Positions 1 to 6,553 of a DNA stretch of 11,660 nt are shown here, piece by piece; the stretch's first letter is position 1; every line of letters begins with the position of its first letter. The notes under the pieces were generated by a model, which worked only from the letters and a program-made list of their open reading frames with translations, was not told the origin of the DNA and ran no database searches. Both the position numbers and the translations under genes were made by a program. Source of the DNA: Flammula alnicola (lineage: Eukaryota; Basidiomycota; Agaricomycetes; Agaricales; Strophariaceae); assembly GCA_015499995.1 (NCBI GenBank), contig JADNRV010000832.1, positions 1-11,660 on the forward strand, written 5' to 3'.

Positions 1-866
1 GTTGGAAAATGTTGAAGCGCTTGTACCATTGGGTGATAGCTGAAGGACTGAAAGCAATGTCAACGTATAACCATTATAAGAGTAATTGAATGGGACGCAC
101 GTCTCCGCTTCACCATATCCGTCAGTTGAGTGAAATTGGTGTCAACCTTGTGCCCTATATGACTATCACTTTGTTGAAGTACGTCGAAAGTAGATATTGG
201 ACTCATCTACCTCTTCAAGATATCTTGACAATGAGCAACCAAATCGTTCTTCAGTGATTCATTCGTCCTTGACGCGGGCACATACGTGTGAACAAGGGGA
301 TCAAGGATGGGTGAAATTGGCGACATGATGGATAGGGTCTCCCTTTCAGTTTATCTGACTTCTATCGCTAGGTACTTTATGGGAGGGGCATAGATTTAAT
401 GGAGTTTGGTGTTAACAATATGACATTGTGAATCTGATTCTAGTTAGTCACGTGCTCGTGTTTGTTACATGCAGCATTTTTGCAGAAATTCGAGTCGCAG
501 AGTCCAGACTAGCGTAGTATTCTAAGTTCTTTACATTACCGGCAGTTGGAAAGATCTCGAACCTTGCATAGAGCGCTTACAAAACCTCTACGCGATCTTG
601 GCCCTTAAGACTACTCATGCTAGTACATGTCCGCAGTGCGCACTCTTAACTTCGCAATCTCTACGAACCTATGTGAAAGCGGCCAAATAAATGTCTCTCG
701 ATTATTCGGAAAACCTATTATTCAACCCTGCGTTGCAAGGGACTGAAAGTGGATATGCGTCAAGACTCCGAGTCAAAGGACACTTCTGAAATCCCGAAGT
801 CCGTTCACGATAGTAAATGAAAGAACTGTGAAACAAGAACTGTGATAAACTTAGAGCGTCACGATC
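1..866. other. Intergenic region with no recognisable gene
   Basis: I see no convincing coding exon, RNA gene or mobile element here. Short open frames on both strands end quickly and none resembles a family I know. A perfect CACGTG E-box lies at 449-454. The right end, next to the TCTP stop codon, must hold the TCTP 3' UTR (minus strand), including a short 14-nt-period repeat at 821-845. A distal exon of a gene lying to the left cannot be excluded. Confidence 0.6.
821..845. repeat. Two-copy 14-nt-period direct repeat in the TCTP 3' flank
   Basis: The 11-mer AAGAACTGTGA occurs at 821-831 and again at 835-845, separated by three bases. It starts about 22 nt beyond the TCTP stop codon, so it probably lies in the 3' UTR of that mRNA. 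On the transcript strand the unit reads TCACAGTTCTT. Its function is unknown and it may be chance slippage. Confidence 0.6.
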
Positions 867-1698
867 TCAGAGCTTCACGGCCTTTGTGCCATGTTTCCAG
901 AAGGTGAAATAGGCTGAAGGCACCGAGTCAATTTGTTGCTTATGAAAAAGAAATAATATAAAACTTACGAGTGACACCATCCTCCTAATAACAAGCCCTT
1001 TATCAGTGGGTAAATATATTTAAATAATACGATTGACGTACGCGATAGTTCAACAATCCTACCATGCCATCTGGATTCATGGATTCGCTGATATACTGTT
1101 AAGATATTAGAAGATTGTATTTCCTTTTTCAAATATGCAGGGCTCACAAATTCAAAGTCTTTGAAGTTTGCGATGATCTTCTTAGCATATGCGGCCGCGC
1201 CCTTCTCGAATTCCTGGACTGCATCGGGATCGGTCTCAGCTAATTTTTCTTTGACGGCCTTCATGTAACCCTGAAATAATTCGGTTATCGATCAGCTTAA
1301 TTATGAAGGCATGTTGTTGAAGGGAAGATGACCTTAAGATAGGTGAGGTACGATTTTTTATCGAACGAGGTTTGTGCCAGTCTGAAGGAATGGACGACGT
1401 TGTTGACCTGAGAAGCACCCTCCTCCAGGCCCTCCTCTTGTTCCTCAGCGGAGGGATTGGCACCTATGATTTTACGTCAATAACTAGCGAGATTAAGAGG
1501 ATAATATATCTGACCGATGTCAACATCTGCTCCAGCCTTTACGGTGATCATTTGGCAGTCTACTTCGTAGACGATACCATCGACCTCCTTCCTGGAAGCG
1601 ATTTCAGCAGGATCTTAAAGAAAATGTGGATGCACATACATAGGGAATGCATCTGAGAAAAGCTCGTCGCCAGTAAGGAGATCCTCGAACAACAGCAT
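867..1698 (-). CDS. Translationally controlled tumor protein homolog (TCTP), seven exons
   Basis: This is the small conserved cytoplasmic TCTP (Tma19-like in yeast), linked in other eukaryotes to growth control, translation elongation, microtubules and stress. Exons on the minus strand are 1698-1640, 1591-1515, 1463-1333, 1270-1148, 1095-1042, 984-969 and 913-867. They join in frame to 168 residues, the normal family length of about 170. Seen directly: N-terminal MLLFEDLLTGDELFSDAF; the acidic signature IGANPSAEEQE (residues 45-55); the helical hairpin GYMKAVKEKL...FEKGAAAYAKKI (90-121); and the C-terminal part ESMNPDGMVGLLNYR then EDGVTPYFTFW. The second family signature, usually with TGES or IGEN, reads ISES here. 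The start is the first ATG and matches the family N terminus. Introns are 48, 51, 62, 52, 57 and 55 nt. Exon 6 is only 16 nt. The gene is transcribed divergently from UTP15. Identity is nearly certain; exon borders are well supported by frame and homology. Confidence 0.95.
969..984 (-). other. 16-nt coding microexon (TCTP exon 6)
   Basis: GAGGATGGTGTCACTC is flanked by an upstream TTATTAG acceptor and a downstream GTAAGT donor. It encodes EDGVT plus the first base of the following proline codon, exactly the residues needed between LLNYR (exon 5) and YFTFW (exon 7) in TCTP. Skipping it removes 16 nt and shifts the frame. Confidence 0.88.
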
Positions 1699-1856
1699 GA
1701 TGGGATAACGAATGAAATTTTATTCCAGTGGATAATGGAGCAGGAAGTTAAAACGGTTGTATCGATATCGGATCAGATCTTATCAGTCCGGAGGATTATG
1801 TAATCCCAGTCGCAAAATTTGAATTGTCCCAGGAACGCACACAAGCAATATTTCGC
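1699..1856. promoter_or_regulatory. Divergent promoter region between TCTP and UTP15
   Basis: Only 158 bp separate the two start codons, so both promoters and both 5' UTRs must fit here. Visible elements are a WGATAR-type GATA site (TGATAA on the minus strand, 1780-1785), a CGATATCG palindrome (1763-1770) and an AGATCT palindrome (1775-1780). A pyrimidine-rich stretch (CTTCCTGCTCC) precedes the TCTP ATG on its own strand. No classical TATA box is placed convincingly. The bidirectional role is inferred from gene orientation. Confidence 0.6.
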
Positions 1857-3628
1857 ATGGACTACCAAGCTGTCGTGGTGAAGACTCACCGCCGTCCTCC
1901 AAGCTCAAAACATTCCGCGGAATCTAGATACTGGCGGCAATTCAAACATCCCGTTTTTGTCAAGGAATATGCTCCAATCACGTCCGTTCACTTCTCTCCT
2001 TCAAGACCGCATAGGTACGCTGTGACTGCCGCCACACGAGTACAAATTTACGCACCTCGCACTCAAAAGCTTACGAAAACCATCTCGCGCTTTAAGGACG
2101 TCGCCCGAAGTGGATGTATAAGGGAAGATGGAAAGCTCGTAGTGGCGGGTGATGACAGTGGCCTAATTCAAGTCAGTATGATTTTACATCCCAAGAATTT
2201 GCTCTTATTCTAGCTGGTATCAGGTTTTTGACATGAATTCTCGAGCTATTCTCCGCACCTTGGACTCTCATAAACAACCTGTTCATGTCACCAAATTCTC
2301 GTCTTTGTCACCAACCCACATCTTATCTTGCTCCGATGACACTTCTGTAAAATTTTGGGACGTACCGTCGCAGACAGCGATTACGACATTTACAGATCAT
2401 ACGGACTACGTTCGTTCTGGCCAGGTTTCGACGTCGAGTCCTCACCTTATTTTAACTGGTTCCTATGATTCCACTGTCCGGCTGTTTGACACACGATCCG
2501 GGCGATGCGAGATGCTGATGACAGGGGGAGGAGGATCGGCCCTCTCAGGCAATGCTCCGGTTGAGCAAGTTTTAATGTTCCCATCTGGTACAGTTGCATT
2601 GTCGGCAGCGGGCCCAATCCTTCGAGTCTGGGACATTGTAGCGGGAGGTCGATGTACACGGGCCTTGTCAAATCATCAGAAGACCGTGACGGCTCTTGCT
2701 TTCAATGCATCAGGCAACCGACTTTTGACAGCAAGTCTCGATCAAATGGTCAAGGTCTACGATGTCAGTACGTACAAAGTGGTCCATACCATGCGCTATC
2801 CTGCTCCTGTCTTGTGCTTGGCCGTATCAGTGAGAACATTGTTCTTCTGCACTGTATGAAAACTAATAGTACTTTTAGCCCGACGACACACACATCCTTG
2901 GAGGCATGTCGGATGGGACACTGTCTATTCGAAGGCGAAATCCAAAAGCCAACGAAATTATTCAGCAGGATCAACTGCCCCTCGACGTTCCAGCAATACT
3001 TTCCGATATCAATGTTGGACATGGAACTTTGCCTCAAAAGCGTCAATCCAAAACGTTGGGTGACATGGGAGAACTACGGCTCCAAACTCAAACATCTAAG
3101 AAACTTAAAGAATACGACAAATTCCTCAAGAATTTCAAATATTCCGCAGCATTGAATTCAGTTCTCAAAAAGGTTTTTTCAGCTTGCCCCATTTTCCGTA
3201 TTTACTTTCGCTGATTTGCGTCATTCTAGAATGTACCGCCCACAGTTACCTTTTCGTTGATACAAGAGTTGATACATCGTGATGGACTTAGGATAGCTCT
3301 CGCAGGACGCGATGATGTTCTTCTTGAGCCCATCCTTCGTCTTCTCCTAAAATATGTTGCTGATCCTCGGTTTGGAGAGTTAGTGGCCGATATCACTTGC
3401 ATTGTCCTTGGTAAGCTCGGCTTCTTTCATGATCATGATGGGTGAATTTTGACCGGGATCCTTCAAGACATGTACACACCCGTCATTGGACAGGCTCCTC
3501 TCATTGATGCCCTTTTCCTACGTCTACGAAAGAAGGTTGCTGCAGAGATCCGGTTTCAGGAAGAGGTAATCAAAGCTAAAGGAGCATTAACCATGATCCT
3601 ATCATCTAGGATACTAGAAAGTTCATGA
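1857..3628 (+). CDS. UTP15: U3 snoRNP / SSU processome WD40 protein Utp15
   Basis: Utp15 belongs to the t-UTP (UTP-A) subcomplex that binds nascent pre-rRNA in the nucleolus and supports rDNA transcription and 18S processing. Exons are 1857-2171, 2224-2829, 2879-3172, 3230-3410 and 3468-3628, joining in frame to 518 residues, close to the yeast protein (about 513). Seen directly: N-terminal RYWRQF (24-29); WD40 strands ending VKFWD (147-151), VRLFD (190-194), LRVWD (238-242) and VKVYD (281-285); a Gly-rich insert (206-214) between blades. The C-terminal Utp15 helical domain spans about 367-518, with KLKEYDKFLKNFKY, RDDVLLEPIL and RKKVAAEIRFQEE. The ATG at 1857 fits the family; a TTG-initiated extension to 1824 was not used. 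All four introns are GT-AG (52, 49, 57, 57 nt). The stop lies 59 bp from the convergent CTNNBL1 stop. Confidence 0.95.
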
Positions 3629-3687
3629 GGGAATTTGTTTATCCTAGTTGGCGCTCAGTAGCTGTGTGGACTAGCAGCTTTGTACAT
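3629..3687. other. 59-bp convergent intergenic spacer (shared 3' end region)
   Basis: This is the entire gap between the UTP15 stop (3626-3628, plus) and the CTNNBL1 stop (3690-3688, minus). No canonical AATAAA is seen on either strand. It is too short to hold two independent 3' UTRs of normal size, so each transcript probably extends into the other's terminal exon. Overlap is inferred, not shown. Confidence 0.6.
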
Positions 3688-6125
3688 TCATGTTGTTTGC
3701 GTAGCATCTAGAGAAGATATCAGGGCCTGTAGGATAGTCCTCTGCGATGTTGTTGCTTCTGTTCCACTAGTTGCATAGTCATCATCAACATGGTCGTGAT
3801 ATAGTCGCAAAGTTTGTAAGATGTCCTCCAGAGATTGGTTTCTTCGATCTAGCATTCGCAAAGCATGGTTTCGAATCTTCACAGGAACGTTAGCTGAAAC
3901 TTAGCAATGATACTATAAGACTCACACCGTCGTCTTCCATCATTAACCATGCCAAGATGTAATCCACGGTTTGCAGGGTGAAAAGGCCTCCATCAAGCCG
4001 TCGAATATAAAAGGCATCCTCAGCGTCTGAAGATAGACCATGCTCGCCTTCTGTATTGAGAATATCCTAGTGCATTGTGAGGTTGATGTCCCTTGTACTT
4101 GCAAATACAGCAAACCTGTCTTTCTTTCTCTACCTCTGAGTCGGTAGTTTTCAAGCGTTTTCTAGCCCCATCACGGAGTTCAAGGAGCTTGTCGATTTTT
4201 TCGTATTCTCCCTCTACAAACTTTGCCAGAACGCGAATTCGACAAGCTGAATCTGAGGGAAGATAGGTCAACAATGAAGAAATAATGCCAAGGATGTGTC
4301 CAATATCTTCCGAGGCGGTCTCAACGTTTGTTTTTTGACGCTTAGATGGCTATTAACGCACGTTAGAGTGAAATAACAGGAGAGTGAAGTGCACGAACCT
4401 TGCCCATGAATACGGTGAATAGGGTTTTCAGACCAAGAGCCTCGACGAAAGCTTCGCAAACAGGTGCTCCAGCCGGCCCGGACATGGCATAGTCCAGAAC
4501 TTTGATGGAGCGGGATTTAGACTCGTGTTTCTCTCTTGTAAAATCGTTAAGTGATGGTTTATGCGATCTGAGGAGAAATAAACCATACTTTATCATAAGA
4601 ATCATCAAGTCAGGCCCTTCTGCATCAAGGAATGTTTTTTTTATTGTCGGTTCACTCATGGCAGAGCATAAGGCATCGAACAAGTTTTCCATATATTCAG
4701 TTTCATCTGCATCAATAGGATCCCTCCGGCGAAATTGCTGCGTTTCATTTGGTAAACATCGTCAAAGAAGAGCAACAAAGGTCAACTCACGGAGAGAACT
4801 TTAAGAAGCAACTCTACACCATTACTTTCTCCAAGCAGTATTTTATTTCCAGTGCTGTTTTGCAAAAGTATGCACAATAATTCTGCGGAATAACCGCGAT
4901 TTTCATCATGGGTTTTGGATTGAATGCGATTCAAAAGCCACTCAAGGATCTTTGTCTTTGAGACCAGATTGGAAGCTAGGGCAGGATTAAACCCAATCAC
5001 ATTTTCGAATATCCCTAGGAAATGATTCAGAAAAGAGCAGAGCAACATTGAAAGGCATCCCACCTAAGACATGAAAGACACCTTGCCTATCTGCCTCCTC
5101 CTGCTCGTTAAGGCGCATTAGATTATCGACCAACAGCTCCAGGGCAGAGTTTGCAACCTAATATCCGGTAAGCTGCGAAGTTGACCAATTGTTTTTAAAA
5201 GTGCTAACCAATCCTTCAATCAAAACTTTCAATGCCTCTTGAGCCTTTTCGTAATCTTTGCCCTCGTATTCAATCTCAGCATCTTCATCGGTAAGCTCGT
5301 ACACCAGTTCGACAACGTCAATTACGATGTCCACATTTTCATGAGTCAGGAGGCCCACAAGCAAGGTTAATGACCCCGACTGCACTAGTTCTGGATATGC
5401 TAATAATGGAGACTGGGAAAGGGGAAGCAATGCCTTAATAGCACTATCGAGATCCGCCTCTGAGTCAATGAACCTTGAATAAGTGGAGTCAGTGAAAGCA
5501 GGAACAAATGGCAGAAAGGGCATGTGTGCAATGACTTACTTCGAGGGTTCGTCAGGATATTTAGAACGCTGATCTTGGTTTTTGTTGACCGCACGCTCGA
5601 GGGCTTGTAAAGATCTCCGGACTTGCATGATAGACATGTCTTGTGCCTTGTTGTTAAATATGAAACTTATACGCCGAGAGTTGCATGTCGAAGGAGTTGC
5701 GACTCACCTCATCTTCAATAGTTTCTCCTTCTGTTTTGTCAAATATGTTCAGAATTTCTTTCTGTTCAGACGTCAACCCTCCTCCAAAAAAGCGACCTTC
5801 TTCGTCCTCTTCGGCAAAGTAATCCGCATCACCACCTGGAGCAAAACCTCTTTCATTGTCGTCGTCTGCTTCTTCTACAGTCGCTCTATTTGATCGGGTT
5901 TTGGTACGGTGGTTCTTGCTATTCCCATCTGAGATAGGAATCGCTCTCGACACCGAGTCCGTATCCATCTTTAATTTCTTTAAAATCTCGGGACTGGGAT
6001 TGTCGGGAAGCTTTCGTTTGCTTCCCCCGATAGGAAGCTTGGGAACCTAGAAAAAGATTTAGTGAAATGCATGAGTTACCATTATCATTTTTCAGGCTCA
6101 CTTTGAAGAGTTTGTCGATATCCAT
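3688..6125 (-). CDS. Beta-catenin-like protein 1 (CTNNBL1) homolog, ARM-repeat spliceosome-associated protein
   Basis: In animals CTNNBL1 is a nuclear ARM-repeat protein of the Prp19/CDC5L spliceosomal complex that binds NLS-like basic peptides. Exons (minus) are 6125-6102, 6046-5708, 5646-5540, 5473-5209, 5157-5064, 5014-4791, 4737-4589, 4534-4399, 4349-4116, 4066-3926 and 3876-3688; they join to 633 residues (human about 563). Seen directly: a bipartite basic NLS (KRK 18-20, KKLK 31-34); the acidic block VEEADDDNER (65-74), nearly identical to the human protein; and ARM-type helices containing LLVGLLTHENVDIVIDVVELVYELTDED, AELLCILLQN and YMENLFDALCSAM. Further family blocks are SIKVLDYAMSGPAG, ALGLKTLFTVFMGK, KFVEGEYEKIDKLLEL and FYIRRLDGGLFTLQ. 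Exon 1 encodes just eight residues. Ten introns run 49-66 nt. The last intron has a competing 34-nt solution, and the 54-nt intron 4588-4535 is stop-free. Identity is firm; the last junction is less so. Confidence 0.92.
3877..3925 (-). other. CTNNBL1 last intron (49 nt), ambiguous boundaries
   Basis: The preferred intron has donor GTGAGT (3925-3920), branch site GCTAAC and acceptor GTGAAG. It is phase 0, giving MEDDG joined to IRNHALRML. The alternative uses donor GTGTGA two bases upstream (3927) and acceptor TTTCAG at 3894. That makes a 34-nt phase-1 intron giving MEDD-ANVPVK-IRNHAL. Both keep the downstream frame. I prefer 49 nt for its donor, branch site and length. Confidence 0.6.
4535..4588 (-). 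other. Stop-free, frame-preserving intron in CTNNBL1 (54 nt)
   Basis: The donor GTATGG follows a phase-2 codon and the acceptor is TTACAAG. The length is divisible by three and there is no in-frame stop, so the reading frame runs through. Removing it restores LMILMIK-EKHESKSRSIKVLDYAM, which aligns without a gap to the human family member; retaining it would add 18 residues. Confidence 0.8.
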
Positions 6126-6553
6126 GTTCAGGCCTGCAGACGAAGTTTGGCACCAATTCCAGAGTGCGTAAAATGAATTGTTACCGAGAACCCCAATTAG
6201 CGCAACTGTCCCTCCTCGAGGACTGCACTGTGGAGTGAAAGGGTGAGGTGATGTCCGAGTTCGATGACAAGAGCGGATTCAGGCCGAGTTTCTGAGTTGT
6301 ACCGTCTCTGAGCGGTGGTAGTTACTGAATGCCGCGAGTTGTATGTACGTTAACGTCGAGAGACAATCGAGACTCAGAGAGGACTTAGTCTTGTGCTGGT
6401 CTTGTGCTTGACCAATGTAAGGTCAACCGGTCACGAGACTTCATTCCTTCAGAAATACAACGCTTGAACAAGCATTGGACTTCGGGTCCCCTTCATCACT
6501 TTTTGGTGAAACTCAGTCTACATCTTCCCAAACCTCCCTCATGCCCTTTGACT
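6126..6553. promoter_or_regulatory. Divergent intergenic region between CTNNBL1 and TRA1
   Basis: These 428 bp lie between two oppositely oriented start codons and must contain both promoters and 5' UTRs. CCAAT pentamers occur at 6153-6157 and 6412-6416 on the plus strand and at 6478-6474 on the minus strand. A 10-mer direct repeat GTCTTGTGCT is at 6388-6397 and 6399-6408. No upstream ATG in the TRA1 frame opens a longer start between 6404 and 6554. No convincing gene or RNA is seen. Confidence 0.55.
6388..6408. repeat. Two tandem copies of GTCTTGTGCT
   Basis: Perfect 10-mers start at 6388 and 6399 (period 11 bp, one helical turn), just upstream of a plus-strand CCAAT at 6412. The placement, about 150 bp before the TRA1 ATG, would suit paired activator binding, but no known factor is recognised. 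Confidence 0.5.

Noticed and set aside
485..497. tRNA B-box-like sequence ATTCGAGTC
   Set aside because: The invariant first G is missing and I could not find a matching A box, acceptor stem or anticodon arm nearby.
965..1264. A separate 99-residue minus-strand protein starting at the internal Met of TCTP
   Set aside because: Its first 39 residues are TCTP exon 4; the rest is intron 4 and exon 5 read in the wrong frame, ending in intron 5 and exon 6.
1824..1856. N-terminal extension of Utp15 from a TTG codon
   Set aside because: Non-ATG initiation is not needed; the ATG at 1857 gives the normal family length and the added residues resemble nothing in the family.
3688..3882. A small independent 64-residue minus-strand gene
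   Set aside because: It is the terminal exon of CTNNBL1, continuous with the upstream exons after splicing.
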